This document shows positions 33,256 to 43,233 of a stretch of DNA of 46,985 nt, one piece after another (positions within the stretch are counted from its first letter, which is position 1; every line of letters begins with the position of its first letter). The notes below the pieces were generated by a model. The model saw only the letters and a list, made by a program, of their open reading frames with translations. It made no database searches and had not been told where the DNA came from. Source of the stretch: Candidatus Methanoperedens sp. (GTDB taxonomy: Archaea > Halobacteriota > Methanosarcinia > Methanosarcinales > Methanoperedenaceae); the NCBI GenBank assembly GCA_012026795.1, contig VEPM01000034.1, forward strand, positions 1 through 46,985, in the 5' to 3' direction. Position numbers and translations under genes: made by a program.

Positions 33256-34362
33256 TTATGAGCGAGTATGCCCGATCCATCTTACTTGTCTAGCTCTGGA
33301 ATCGGCATTCATATGACCAGCCACCTCTGCTACAATTTTGGGATTTGCTGTTCCTTTTTTGCGCATCACAGCGAACATGGTGCCAGGTGGCAATACACGT
33401 TCATGGATGTAATAGCAATCTAAATTCCAAATAAATTCCACCATGGATTTATCAAATGGATCATCCAAATTATAATTTGGCCCATATTGGGTATCAAGTA
33501 ATTGACGACATATTGAGTGGCATGGTACGTAGATAATGGGATCAAAATACTCTGGAATTAAAGGAAGTATATCCTGAGATCTGATTCCTTCAAAAGATCC
33601 CTGACTGTAATCAATGTTTCCATACTCAGGGGTAAAACGGGGTGTCCCATAGTACGTATGGTTAATTTTAAACTTATCTGGCCAAATAGACCATAATCGT
33701 ACCAAGACATCATATGTTTCGGGCCACATCATTAAACCATTTTTGGTGATTACATCAACAGTAACGAAAATGCCATCAGGCTTTAGAGCTCTATTGACCA
33801 TAGTGTACACTCTTTCCAATTCGTTAAGATGGTGCAGGGATGCAAATGCTGTAATGATATCATATTTTTTTTCTTCAAGACTTATTAAATTTAAATCCAT
33901 GGGTTCGGTTGATATATTTAGCCCCTTCTTTTCAATTTGTTTTTTGCCAATCCCCAAGAGTTCCTCATTTAAGTCTAAGCAATGATAGTGATAGTTGCTT
34001 GTAATCTTCTCGGCAATTGAAATCTCAACCCCGCAAGGACCACTGCCTAAACTGAGCATCTCCGGTTTCTCAATTTGACTGGCTTGATTGATAACATATT
34101 CCCACTGGGAAAAGCCAACTTTTTCTCGAATCAACTTTTGAGTGGCTTGTTCGATGTAACCCCATGAGTCAGATGTTCGCTCAAAAAGCGGTTCATCCTC
34201 TGTGAATTCTGCATACTTTTCAAGATATTCCTTTTTTTCTTGAGCCATTCTCTCTTCATATTCGGTACTTATTTGAGATTTTATTAATGTCTTCGATCCT
34301 ATTAATCCAGCCGGTATTTTTAATTTAAGTGATATCCCTTTGAAAATATCTTTCATTGTCAT
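33256..34362 (-). CDS. SAM-dependent methyltransferase
   Basis: 368 aa. A helical N-terminal region (about 1-100) precedes a class I methyltransferase core: MLSLGSGPCGVEISIAEK (motif I, ~110), HCLDLNEELL (acidic end of strand 2), YDIITAFASLHHLNELERV (motif IV) and ALKPDGIFVTVDV. The C-terminal 130 residues, with SFEGIRSQDILPLIPEYFDP, are typical of methyltransferases in glycan loci. It follows the GT-C-like gene by 10 bp on the minus strand, probably co-transcribed, so the acceptor is likely a surface sugar. Substrate not known. Confidence 0.82.
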   Translation of the reverse strand: MTMKDIFKGISLKLKIPAGLIGSKTLIKSQISTEYEERMAQEKKEYLEKYAEFTEDEPLFERTSDSWGYIEQATQKLIREKVGFSQWEYVINQASQIEKPEMLSLGSGPCGVEISIAEKITSNYHYHCLDLNEELLGIGKKQIEKKGLNISTEPMDLNLISLEEKKYDIITAFASLHHLNELERVYTMVNRALKPDGIFVTVDVITKNGLMMWPETYDVLVRLWSIWPDKFKINHTYYGTPRFTPEYGNIDYSQGSFEGIRSQDILPLIPEYFDPIIYVPCHSICRQLLDTQYGPNYNLDDPFDKSMVEFIWNLDCYYIHERVLPPGTMFAVMRKKGTANPKIVAEVAGHMNADSRARQVRWIGHTRS

Positions 34363-34372
34363 ATATTGCTTC

Positions 34373-36268
34373 CTAACTTCTATTTATCTTAAAAATCCAT
34401 ACCCCATCTTTGTTATAAACTGGTCTGAGATAGGTATTATTATTTAAATTTTCTAATTTGAAATTACCCCAATTTCTTCCCCCAAAATATAAATAATTAA
34501 CATTATTTTGAATTAGAAAGTTTATTGCAGATTCAGAACTAATTGAATTTTCAGCTTTTGACATTGCAATTACTTTTTCAATATAATTTTTATCATATGG
34601 TCTTTCCACCAAGTAAGTCATGGGTGGAATGGTAACATTTCTTTTTGTAAATAGAGGAATCCAATATCCACCGTCTATACCCGTTTTCAATTCTTGTGAC
34701 CAATCAAAACTGTATGATTCTATTAAAAATGTAGCATTATCTTCAGTGTTAACTTTAATCCAATTCATAGCATCTATGTCCCCCGGTTTTACAAACACAT
34801 TTTCCGGATAAAATGTGCCAATCAGATTAATTGCAGAAAAAGGAGCTAAAATTAATAAAGATATATAAAATATTGTTAAATTCTGCACTGATGTTATTTT
34901 AATTTTTTTTAGCAGATACGTAATAAAATAGCTGGAGGTTACTGCAATTGGAAAATATAAAATGGTCAATACGGTCACAAAATCGAGTGAACCTGAAAAT
35001 GGTAATTTTAACCAGAATGGATTTGAAAATGAAATCAATATTGAAATCCATAGAGTGATTAATATGATGTATTTGTTTTTCTTAAATACACCTATAAATA
35101 TCCCTCCAAAAGAAAGAAGAAGCAAAGGAAGATTTGTATAATATTTAATCGAATCACCAATCCTTTCTATCGAAAAAAAAGACGATGAAACATTTGAATA
35201 GTTTGATGCAGTTATAATTTGGGGTTCTATTATTAAACGCATCAACCATGGAAATAATAGAATGAGAGCTATTAGAATGATAACAAAACATCTTATTAGA
35301 ATTTCTAAGATTGCATTTCTATTATCTTTAATATGATAAATTCCATACATAAGATATAATATTGCGAAACTGGAAAAAGCGATTATGATACGATAATGAG
35401 ACAAAAAAAGTCCTGATATCATAAAACCTGATATAAATAATACTTTAATATCTCGCTTCTCCATTTCAATACATTCTATTATCAGAAGCAGCGCTATCGG
35501 AAGAATTACCATACCTGTAAGCTGGGTATACCTACCCCAATTTACGTAATAGGCAGGAAATATTGAAATCAGACCAACAATAAAAGAACTTAATAAAGCC
35601 ATGTTCTTATTTCTAAATAACCTATCCACAAAAATGAAAACCGATAATAGAGCGAAAGCATTTAAGATTTGTCCTGTAAATATAACGAGTTTTATAATAC
35701 TAATTCCAGATACCCAGTATAGAAATGCAACAATACTATGAAATCCGAAGTGATATGTAAAGGACGCAAGGGGAACATAAGGTTCATAAGATCCTGGAAT
35801 GCCTCCATTTTCGACAATCAATTGCGCTATTAGGGTATGATGGTAACTATCACTTCCCGGACCAACAAGAATACCCTCAACCTGGATAAACCTCACTAAT
35901 ATAGATATTATAAATATAATCAGCAAAACATAATAATATAAATCTTGTTTTAAAGAATTTTTGAAGTTTTCAAACCTGAAAAAATTCACTTCATTTCTTA
36001 TATTTCCAAATATATATTTTGAAAAAATTGTAACCACAAAAATAAATAATAGTAATATAACTAAAAAATTGTTCATCTTTATTCTAAATAATGTGAAAAA
36101 ATAAGTAATCAATGGAATGAATGAGAGGCTAAGACCTATGGAAATAATTAGACTCTGGAAAAAATCTATATTCAATTTTTTGAGAAAAATACAATAAATA
36201 AAATAACCAGGTACAAAAAATACAAAAATACTACTAACTATAAACTTAAGAGCTAATAAGGAATCCAT
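34373..36268 (-). CDS. GT-C-like polytopic membrane glycosyltransferase
   Basis: 631 aa with about 13 hydrophobic segments up to residue 490, then a soluble C-terminal domain of about 130 residues. The first large outside loop has GPGSDSYHHTLIAQLI, an acidic motif placed as in GT-C enzymes, followed by the aromatic PLASFTYHFGFHSIVAFLY. The C-terminal part (GDIDAMNWIKVNTEDNATF) resembles the extracytoplasmic domains of archaeal GT-C proteins. These enzymes use polyprenyl-phosphate sugars outside the membrane. The two DPM-like enzymes in this window could supply such donors. Exact family not fixed; a polymerase or O-antigen-ligase role is possible. Confidence 0.65.
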   Translation of the reverse strand: MDSLLALKFIVSSIFVFFVPGYFIYCIFLKKLNIDFFQSLIISIGLSLSFIPLITYFFTLFRIKMNNFLVILLLFIFVVTIFSKYIFGNIRNEVNFFRFENFKNSLKQDLYYYVLLIIFIISILVRFIQVEGILVGPGSDSYHHTLIAQLIVENGGIPGSYEPYVPLASFTYHFGFHSIVAFLYWVSGISIIKLVIFTGQILNAFALLSVFIFVDRLFRNKNMALLSSFIVGLISIFPAYYVNWGRYTQLTGMVILPIALLLIIECIEMEKRDIKVLFISGFMISGLFLSHYRIIIAFSSFAILYLMYGIYHIKDNRNAILEILIRCFVIILIALILLFPWLMRLIIEPQIITASNYSNVSSSFFSIERIGDSIKYYTNLPLLLLSFGGIFIGVFKKNKYIILITLWISILISFSNPFWLKLPFSGSLDFVTVLTILYFPIAVTSSYFITYLLKKIKITSVQNLTIFYISLLILAPFSAINLIGTFYPENVFVKPGDIDAMNWIKVNTEDNATFLIESYSFDWSQELKTGIDGGYWIPLFTKRNVTIPPMTYLVERPYDKNYIEKVIAMSKAENSISSESAINFLIQNNVNYLYFGGRNWGNFKLENLNNNTYLRPVYNKDGVWIFKINRS

Positions 36269-36522
36269 TTTTAAATCTCCATTAATATGTCCTAATTATT
36301 AATGTTTTGCATTACTGGGAATTAAGTATCGAACTGTTTTGAAGTTCCAACAAATTATGCGCCGCCACCGTCAATATCTTTCCATGAATTTTTATTGTTT
36401 GAAATTAAAAAATTATCATTTACTCATTCTTTTATCCATATGTTTTTTAGCTTAAAAGACATAAAATCATTAGAACGTCATTAAAAAATTTCAAAAATTG
36501 TTACAAGATCTTCTAAATCTTT
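36269..36522. other. 254-bp divergent intergenic region
   Basis: AT-rich spacer between the minus-strand GT-C-like gene and the plus-strand flippase-like gene, so it must hold both promoters. I see no gene. The plus-strand gene has no Shine-Dalgarno site before its ATG. Confidence 0.5.
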
Positions 36523-37488
36523 ATGAAAAAACAAATATTCCCAAAAATCATCGGGGCAATTCTAACTATCGCCCTTATAGCAACACTACTCCAACAGATC
36601 TCTGTGACAGATGTCTATTTTATGCTGATAAAAATAAACCCAGCGTACCTGATTATGGGATTTATTCTATATACAATAAGCTATTTCTTAAGAGCCCTGA
36701 GGCTTCACATCTTGCTGAATAGAGAAATAAGTGTAAAAGATCTCTTTTCCATCGTCAGCATCCACAATATGGCTTTAAACATCTTACCAGCACGCTCAGG
36801 GGAGTTATCATACATCTACCTGCTGAATAAACGTCATTACAAAAGCATCGGGGAGGGGGCAGCTACATTGCTCATAGTCAGGATATTCGATATCATTTCC
36901 ATTTCGATCTTATTTTTTACATCAGCAATGCTGGCATATGACCTGCCTGACATCATGATAAATGCTCTGCCTATTGTCGGTTTTTTGTTGTTCCTTGTCA
37001 TATTAATTCTATTGATGTTCATACATCAATGTAATAGATTCATTGCCTGTCTCAGAATTCTTTTCACATATTTGAAATATAACAAACTTCATTTCATCAA
37101 TTACATTCTCATAAAACTGGATGAAATGGCACTGAGCTTTGAGCACATTCATAGAAATGAGTTTATATTGAGCTTCTTAATCTCTGCAATGATCTGGATC
37201 ACCCTATATTCAGTAAATTATATCCTTGTCATCGCAATGGGCATAAATCTGCCATTAGGAGCTGTATTTTTAGCTTCTACATTTTTCTTTATGATATCGA
37301 TCCTGCCTATCCAGGGAATCGGTGGATTTGGCACGCTGGAAGGCAGTTGGGCTATCAGCTTTATAGCAGTTGGGACTACTAAGGTATCTGCGATAAGTTC
37401 GGGATTTCTAGCACATATTATACAGATTTTTTATTTTATTGCTTTATTTTTAATTGGATTCATATGGTTACGGAAGAAATCAGAGTAA
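36523..37488 (+). CDS. Flippase-like membrane protein (LPG-synthase TM / UPF0104 family)
   Basis: 321 aa, eight or so hydrophobic helices. Family wording: YFLRALRLHILLNREISVKD in the first cytoplasmic loop, NILPARSGELSYIYLL, and the late motif LPIQGIGGFGTLEGSWA, both diagnostic for the membrane part of lysylphosphatidylglycerol synthases and their relatives. The family includes lipid and polyprenyl-sugar flippases and proteins of glycan loci. Here, next to a DPM-type enzyme, a role in moving lipid-linked sugar is plausible but unproven. ATG without a ribosome binding site. Confidence 0.85.
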   Translation: MKKQIFPKIIGAILTIALIATLLQQISVTDVYFMLIKINPAYLIMGFILYTISYFLRALRLHILLNREISVKDLFSIVSIHNMALNILPARSGELSYIYLLNKRHYKSIGEGAATLLIVRIFDIISISILFFTSAMLAYDLPDIMINALPIVGFLLFLVILILLMFIHQCNRFIACLRILFTYLKYNKLHFINYILIKLDEMALSFEHIHRNEFILSFLISAMIWITLYSVNYILVIAMGINLPLGAVFLASTFFFMISILPIQGIGGFGTLEGSWAISFIAVGTTKVSAISSGFLAHIIQIFYFIALFLIGFIWLRKKSE

Positions 37489-37603
37489 AAATATGCATTT
37501 TAATTCTGACTTATTTTTGATATTTAAAAAAAATCCTGTGATATAATTATTAAGCCAAAATATATATCAGTAAACAAATAACATAAGTCAACACAAAGTT
37601 AAA

Positions 37604-38476
37604 ATGAAAATAACTGCAATAATCCCGGCTTATAATGAAGAATCAACAGTAGGAGATGTGATCAAAGTCACTTCCCAATATGTTGATGAGATTCTCGTAA
37701 TCAATGATGGAAGTACCGACAGTACCGCTGATGTTGCCAAAAAATCCGGTGCTATTGTTGTTGATAATATTGTTAACCGCGGTCTAGGTAAGACAATAAG
37801 GCGTGGTTACAATGAAGCTGTCATGTTAGGAGCCGATATAATTGTTCAGATAGACGCTGATAAGCAGTACGACCCAAAGGAAATCCCTATCCTTATAGAA
37901 CCGATACTAAAGAATAAAGCAGACCTTGTTTTGGGTTCAAGACTGGAGAATCTCAAATATGAAATGCCATGGATTAATAAATTTGGCAATAAAGCGTTTT
38001 CATGGCTGATTCGCCGCCTGACAGGGAAAAACATAAAGGACGGACAGACCGGCTTCAGAGCGATACGAAAAGAGGTATTTGACACAATAAAGTTAAGTGG
38101 AGATTTTACTTATACTCAGGAAATGATAATCAAAGCATCAAAAGAAGGGTGGCGTATAGAGAATGTTCCTATAAACTTCTATAAACGAAGCGCAGGTGAC
38201 TCACGCTTGATTTCAAGCCCTTTTGCATATGCGTGGCGCGCATGGATTATAATACTTAGAACCATAAGGGATTATGATCCGCTGAGATTCTTCGGAATAC
38301 CGGGAATAATTTTGTTTCTTACTGGCCTTGTTATAGGAAGTGCAATTCTGTATAAATTTGCAATCGTAGGAGTTATTGGCCATACCCCGGCAGTAATATT
38401 GACAGTCCTTCTAATAATATCAGGAATACAATTATTATTCTTAGCACTAATGTCAGATATGAACCGGCCCCAGTGA
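37604..38476 (+). CDS. GT2 dolichol-phosphate-sugar synthase-like enzyme
   Basis: 290 aa. It begins MKITAIIPAYNEESTVGDVI, has LVINDGSTDST, D84-x-D86 in VQIDADKQYDP, and GQTGFRAIRKEVF with a KRSAGDSRLI segment, all standard for DPM1/DPG-type enzymes. Two hydrophobic helices at the C terminus (about 225-250 and 258-285) anchor it. It makes a polyprenyl-phosphate sugar from an NDP-sugar. The next gene starts within its stop codon (GTGA overlap). Confidence 0.88.
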   Translation: MKITAIIPAYNEESTVGDVIKVTSQYVDEILVINDGSTDSTADVAKKSGAIVVDNIVNRGLGKTIRRGYNEAVMLGADIIVQIDADKQYDPKEIPILIEPILKNKADLVLGSRLENLKYEMPWINKFGNKAFSWLIRRLTGKNIKDGQTGFRAIRKEVFDTIKLSGDFTYTQEMIIKASKEGWRIENVPINFYKRSAGDSRLISSPFAYAWRAWIIILRTIRDYDPLRFFGIPGIILFLTGLVIGSAILYKFAIVGVIGHTPAVILTVLLIISGIQLLFLALMSDMNRPQ

Positions 38477-39219
38477 GTACAAAAATGGATATAAAAAAAA
38501 TCTTGCCAAAAACAATTTATTCAGACGTACCAGATTACTATTTACAGGTATCTGATGTGGAAAGAAGATTAGTAGGAAAAGATTTAAAAGGGAAAACAAT
38601 ATTAAATATTGGATGTGGCGGATACATCGTATCTGATGTATATTTTACTCTTCTAGGAGCTAAAGTTGTGGGAATTGACTATGATAGAAATGCCATTGAA
38701 CGTGCCCATAATAAAATCAAAAACCTAAAAAATATTGATATAGAGGTTAAATATGGTGACGGAAGAAAATTAGATTTTCCAGATAATTCTTTTGATTTTA
38801 CAGTTTCTTTTTCTGCAATTGAACACATGCCGTTGTATGAAGATAGGTTGTTAGTTATTAAAGAAATGAAAAGAGTTACAAAAAAAAATGGGTTTGTTAT
38901 TATAATTGGTCCTAATTTCTTAAACCTTCCTACAACACTATTTTCTCACCTTTTTTTTAAACGTATCCATGAATATGAACATAGATATGTTCCTTGGGAA
39001 TTAAAGGAAATGATGGTAAAAAATGGATTGGAAGTAGTTAGTTATGATGCAGAATCAGTGTATTTAGTTGATAAGGCACTTATTGAGACAAGATTCCCCT
39101 GGCTTAAAACAATTCCCTTGTTTTTTTTTTATCCATTGCATATTCTATTAAAATTTCTCAATGCAAAGCCATTTAAAATATTTGGCATGAGAATGGGGTT
39201 TAAAGCAAAGAAAGTGTAA
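38473..39219 (+). CDS. SAM-dependent methyltransferase
   Basis: 248 aa from GTG 38473. Class I core: TILNIGCGGYIVSDVY (motif I), VVGIDYDRNAI, DNSFDFTVSFSAIEHMP (motif IV) and VTKKNGFVIIIGP. A hydrophobic/basic C terminus (IPLFFFYPLHILLKFL) may dip into the membrane. GTGA overlap with the DPM-like gene couples the two, so the acceptor may be a lipid-linked sugar. An ATG four codons in is the alternative start. Confidence 0.82.
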   Translation: MSTKMDIKKILPKTIYSDVPDYYLQVSDVERRLVGKDLKGKTILNIGCGGYIVSDVYFTLLGAKVVGIDYDRNAIERAHNKIKNLKNIDIEVKYGDGRKLDFPDNSFDFTVSFSAIEHMPLYEDRLLVIKEMKRVTKKNGFVIIIGPNFLNLPTTLFSHLFFKRIHEYEHRYVPWELKEMMVKNGLEVVSYDAESVYLVDKALIETRFPWLKTIPLFFFYPLHILLKFLNAKPFKIFGMRMGFKAKKV

Positions 39220-39246
39220 TATTAGGAAAAGAATGACTTATACCAT

Positions 39247-40329
39247 ATGAATAAAAGAAAAACTTTGGAATATGCATATAATTTGTTTTGCTTTCTTAAT
39301 AGCAAACTACCCAAAGGATATTCGGCATTACCTCCCGTAATTATCTGGTTCATTACTTACAAATGCAATTTACGGTGTAAGATGTGTGGTTTTTATGGTC
39401 AGGGGGGAAAAATACCTGATGTCCAAAATGAGTTGAGTTTTGATGAAATAAAAATTGTTATCGATGGTCTTAGAAAAAGCTATCAATTCTATCCTTATAA
39501 ACCGTATATAGGAATTATAGGGGGTGAACCATTCATCCATCCAAAAATATTTGAAATTCTGGAATACTTGAGAAAAAGCGGTTTCTCCTATTCTGTAACA
39601 ACAAATTTTGTTTTGCTAAATGAGGAAAAGATTAACAGGCTGGTAAAAATTGGAATAAATGACCTGAGGATATCGTTAGATGGTCCAAGAGATATACATG
39701 ATGAAATAAGATCTGCCAGAGGAACATTCGATAAAATGTTCAATAATTTGAGATATTTTAGAAGCATTGATAAAAAAACGCCTATAAGGCTGAATTGTGT
39801 TATCAGTCCAATGAATCTTAGCAGAATACAGGAAATAATACCATATGCTAAAGAATTGGACGCATCTCTCTCATATCAGCATCTGGTATTTATTGATGAT
39901 GCACATCGCAATGAAAATACAAAAATTTCAAATAATATATTTGATGAAGATATGTATGTTGATGCAACTTCAATGACATTGTCAAAAAATGATGTTGCTC
40001 TACTAAATAAAAAATATATTGAAATAACTGATGAGTGCAAAAGGCAATATGTCCAAGTTTCATTTATGCCCGATCTAAGTGTGAATGATTTTGATGATTA
40101 TTATTTTGATCTTTCAGGGTATGTTCATCAAGAAAGATGCTTCTGGCCGTGGGGTACTGCAAGGATTACACCTGAAGGAAATATTTATTCGTGTATGCAT
40201 TATATATTTGGAAATTTAAGAAATAGTTCTTTTAAAAATATCTGGAACAACGAAAGGGCAAGAAAATTCAGATATACTCTTAAAACGATAAAATTATTCC
40301 CTGGGTGTATAAGATGTTGTAAGATATAG
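39247..40329 (+). CDS. Radical SAM protein with SPASM-like C terminus
   Basis: 360 aa. The iron-sulfur motif C40-x3-C44-x2-C47 lies in TYKCNLRCKMCGFYG; GGEPFIHPKIFEIL, TTNFVLL and RISLDGPRD follow as in radical SAM/SPASM enzymes. The C-terminal part has cysteines for an auxiliary cluster: ERCFWPW, IYSCMHYIFGNL, and GCIRCC at the end. Such proteins act on peptides, sugars or in cofactor synthesis; in glycan loci some deoxygenate or methylate sugars. Substrate unknown. It follows the methyltransferase by 27 bp on the same strand. Confidence 0.88.
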   Translation: MNKRKTLEYAYNLFCFLNSKLPKGYSALPPVIIWFITYKCNLRCKMCGFYGQGGKIPDVQNELSFDEIKIVIDGLRKSYQFYPYKPYIGIIGGEPFIHPKIFEILEYLRKSGFSYSVTTNFVLLNEEKINRLVKIGINDLRISLDGPRDIHDEIRSARGTFDKMFNNLRYFRSIDKKTPIRLNCVISPMNLSRIQEIIPYAKELDASLSYQHLVFIDDAHRNENTKISNNIFDEDMYVDATSMTLSKNDVALLNKKYIEITDECKRQYVQVSFMPDLSVNDFDDYYFDLSGYVHQERCFWPWGTARITPEGNIYSCMHYIFGNLRNSSFKNIWNNERARKFRYTLKTIKLFPGCIRCCKI

Positions 40330-40351
40330 TTCTAAAAAAACCTATATAAAG

Positions 40352-41140
40352 TTATTTTATTGTTTTGGATGCTTTAATAATAATATGGTGTCCTTTAAAC
40401 ATATTCAGCAATTTATCTAGCTTTGAGAATTGATACAATATTGGAAAAAAAAACTTATATAGTCTAAAAGATCTCGTTCCAATGAGTTTTGATTGGGTCC
40501 TCCCACTTGTCCAATTTTCACTATCTGAATGTATTGTTCGACCCAAATATGTAAAAATCTTACTCAATTCAGCAAAAAATTGAGAAAAATAACTGACCCT
40601 AATTATTTTAAATTTAGTTTGATTTAAAAGCTTATCTAAATTATTTTTAGTATAACCTCCTCTAACATGTCCAAAATCTTCTTTAATATTGACTCCTGAA
40701 ATCTTTCTTAGCCAATCTAATGAAAGAGTCGGATTCGTGCATGGTGTTGTAATTACAATGTGACCTCTGTTTTTTAGTGTTCTTTCACACTCTTCAATGA
40801 ATAACTTGTCATTTTCTATATGCTCAATTATTTCTGTTGCCAATATCTTATCAAAAACTTCTTTTTTAAATGGCGAACGCGTTGCATCTCCAATTACAAA
40901 ACAAATATTTCCATGACCAATTGATCGTTTTGCATTTTTTGTATTTGATAGGGACATATCAAGGCCAATAACCAACTTTGATTTTTTCGCTATATTTCTT
41001 ATAAAATAACCTCCCCCCGAACCCACATCCAAAATAATATCATTTTCTTCAGTTTCCATAAAATCCAAGATTATTGGAAGTCTAATTTTTTTGAGCAAAC
41101 TATATTCAATTGCTTCCGGGAATTCTATACAATTTTCCAT
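40352..41140 (-). CDS. SAM-dependent methyltransferase
   Basis: 262 aa. Class I core: DIILDVGSGGGYFIRNIA (motif I, about 34-51), LVIGLDMSLS, FDKILATEIIEHIEND (motif IV) and LKNRGHIVITTP. The C-terminal region with GHVRGGYTKNNLDKLLNQ is typical of the UbiE/COQ5-like group in glycan clusters. GAGGAG at the end of the upstream GT4 gene serves as ribosome binding site, so both are co-expressed. Substrate unknown, probably a sugar residue. Confidence 0.83.
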   Translation of the reverse strand: MENCIEFPEAIEYSLLKKIRLPIILDFMETEENDIILDVGSGGGYFIRNIAKKSKLVIGLDMSLSNTKNAKRSIGHGNICFVIGDATRSPFKKEVFDKILATEIIEHIENDKLFIEECERTLKNRGHIVITTPCTNPTLSLDWLRKISGVNIKEDFGHVRGGYTKNNLDKLLNQTKFKIIRVSYFSQFFAELSKIFTYLGRTIHSDSENWTSGRTQSKLIGTRSFRLYKFFFPILYQFSKLDKLLNMFKGHHIIIKASKTIK

Positions 41141-41141
41141 T

Positions 41142-42278
41142 CTACTCCTCTATGATTTCTGCCATTTCTTTAACGAGAATCTCCCAATTGAATTTGCCTA
41201 TCGCTTTCATCCTTCCTTTTTTTTGCAACTTTTGAACAAGTTCAGGACTTTCCAATAAATTTATTAATTTTTCAGCTAAATCCTTTGGATTATCCGGTTC
41301 GAAAAAAACAATATCGTCATTTTCTTCTGCTACTTCCTGTATTCCTTTGAGCCTTGAAGAAATTGCTGCAGTTCCACTTGCCCAGTATTCCAATAATTTT
41401 AGGGGCAAAACTGTATTATTTGCCAAAGTATTTGGCCTAGTTACGAGTCCGATATCTGCTTCTTTCAGATAGTTCATTATTTCATCATAGGGTTTCCAAC
41501 CTGTAAATATAAAGGATTTCTCCACACCCTTTCTTTTTGTTATCTCTTTTACAAAGTCGAGACATGCCCCTCCACCGACGATCATAAATTTTGTTTCGGG
41601 ATATTTCTCTAAAACCAATGGTGCAGCTTCTGCAATATAATTGACACCATCCTGGACATCCACGCCACCATGATGAATAATTGTGAAATAGTCTTTTTTT
41701 TGTTTTTCTGTGGAAAACTTTTCCACCTCAAAGCCAACATAATAAACAACATGTAACCTACTTGAATCAACACCATTTTTGATCAAAATATTTTTCATGA
41801 CATTTGAAACGACAATAACTTTGGTCGCAAATATTAATGAAGAATATTCCAATTTAGAGACAATTGAAATAAATATTTTCCAGGGAAATTTTTTCGGTGA
41901 TTCTTTCAGGTATTCGGTATGAAGATCAGTCACATCAATAATTACTTTTTTGTTGAATATTTTTCCAAATATAACAGCAGGTATACCAGCAATACCATGA
42001 GTGAAAATAACATCAAATTTTTTTATTTTGAACAACTCAAAAACAAAAAATAGCATATACTTAGATGCTGTGAGAATAAATGGCTTATCTTTTGAAACAT
42101 GGGGTAAGTTAATGATTTCAATTCCATTGATATTTTTATTATCTGTTGGAGCCATAATTTTTACATGATTTCCTCTTTTTCTTAATTCAAGAGCAGCCTT
42201 TACTATTAATAAACCAGCACCTCCACGAATTGGTGACACAAAATCATGAGCAGTTAGAATTATATTTAATTTTCTCAT
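41142..42278 (-). CDS. GT4 family glycosyltransferase
   Basis: 378 aa, GT-B fold. It starts LNIILTAHDFVSPIRGGAGL with the glycine-rich acceptor loop, has VVSNVMKNILIKNGVD between domains, FTGWKPYDEIMNYLKEADIGLV, and the donor-site segment VLPLKLLEYWASGTAAISS with the conserved glutamate. Retaining transferase using an NDP-sugar at the cytoplasmic face. The methyltransferase gene follows after 1 bp. Sugar specificity is not visible. Confidence 0.9.
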   Translation of the reverse strand: MRKLNIILTAHDFVSPIRGGAGLLIVKAALELRKRGNHVKIMAPTDNKNINGIEIINLPHVSKDKPFILTASKYMLFFVFELFKIKKFDVIFTHGIAGIPAVIFGKIFNKKVIIDVTDLHTEYLKESPKKFPWKIFISIVSKLEYSSLIFATKVIVVSNVMKNILIKNGVDSSRLHVVYYVGFEVEKFSTEKQKKDYFTIIHHGGVDVQDGVNYIAEAAPLVLEKYPETKFMIVGGGACLDFVKEITKRKGVEKSFIFTGWKPYDEIMNYLKEADIGLVTRPNTLANNTVLPLKLLEYWASGTAAISSRLKGIQEVAEENDDIVFFEPDNPKDLAEKLINLLESPELVQKLQKKGRMKAIGKFNWEILVKEMAEIIEE

Positions 42279-42395
42279 TTAAAGATCCTTATTAATTTGA
42301 TTAATTTTATCGATTGATTTCAATCTTTTGAGCAATTAATATGTGAAAGGGAATACATATATAAATAATATTCACATTTATGTTGCCGTAATGTT

Positions 42396-43103
42396 ATGAA
42401 AGCTTTAATCTTAGCAGGAGGGCGTGGAAAACGCCTTGAAGGTGTATCTGATAATAGAAATAAATGCATGCTTGAACTAAAAGGGAGGCCTTTAATCGAG
42501 CATAATCTCAATAATATAATTAAGCTAAACATAAATGAGATAGTAATTGTTGTAGGTTATAGGGCTGAAGATATAATAAATACTTATGGTATAGAATACA
42601 AAGGAAAGAAAATAAAATATGTAATCCAGTCTAATCAACATGGTCTGGTTCATGCTATTGAAAGCTCCAAAGAAGCGTTGGGTAGTGAAGATTTTATGTT
42701 GTTCCTTGGTGATGAAATCTTAATTAATCCAAAGCACAAAGAAATGATTGAAATATTCAATAACGAAGGACTTTTTGGCATATGTGGAATCGTTATCGAG
42801 AAGGATAGAAGTAAAATAAAGCATACATATTCGATTTTCAATGATGAAGGTGGAAGGATATATAGATTAATAGAAAAACCAAGAAATCCCCAAAATGACA
42901 TGCAAGGCACAGGAAATTGTATTTTTAAAAATGAACTTTTATCCTATATTGAAAAGACACCAATTAATCAAGTCAGGGGTGAAAAGGAGCTTCCTGATTT
43001 AATACAATGTGCTATAGACGAAGGAAAAATAGTTAAATCATTTATTATTTGTGATAAATATTCAAATATAAATTCAGAAGAAGATTTGAAAGAAGTTACT
43101 TAG
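42396..43103 (+). CDS. Sugar-phosphate nucleotidyltransferase
   Basis: 235 aa. It begins MKALILAGGRGKRLEGVSDN, then KCMLELKGRPLIEHNL, LFLGDEIL at the metal site, RLIEKP, and GTGNCIFKNELL. This is the short NTP-transferase form that makes NDP-sugars from sugar-1-phosphates; the base and sugar cannot be fixed by eye. It is distinct from rfbA 18 kb upstream, so the locus may use a further activated sugar. It stands divergent to the GT4 gene. Confidence 0.88.
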   Translation: MKALILAGGRGKRLEGVSDNRNKCMLELKGRPLIEHNLNNIIKLNINEIVIVVGYRAEDIINTYGIEYKGKKIKYVIQSNQHGLVHAIESSKEALGSEDFMLFLGDEILINPKHKEMIEIFNNEGLFGICGIVIEKDRSKIKHTYSIFNDEGGRIYRLIEKPRNPQNDMQGTGNCIFKNELLSYIEKTPINQVRGEKELPDLIQCAIDEGKIVKSFIICDKYSNINSEEDLKEVT

Positions 43104-43233
43104 ATATTAGAAATTAAGCGTTCATCTTATTAACTAAATATTTTTATAATATTATATATCTTAATTCGCAAGAATATATCTTTAGTGAGTAATAAAAAAG
43201 ATCAAAAATCCAAAGACTTAAGGAAAACAAAAA

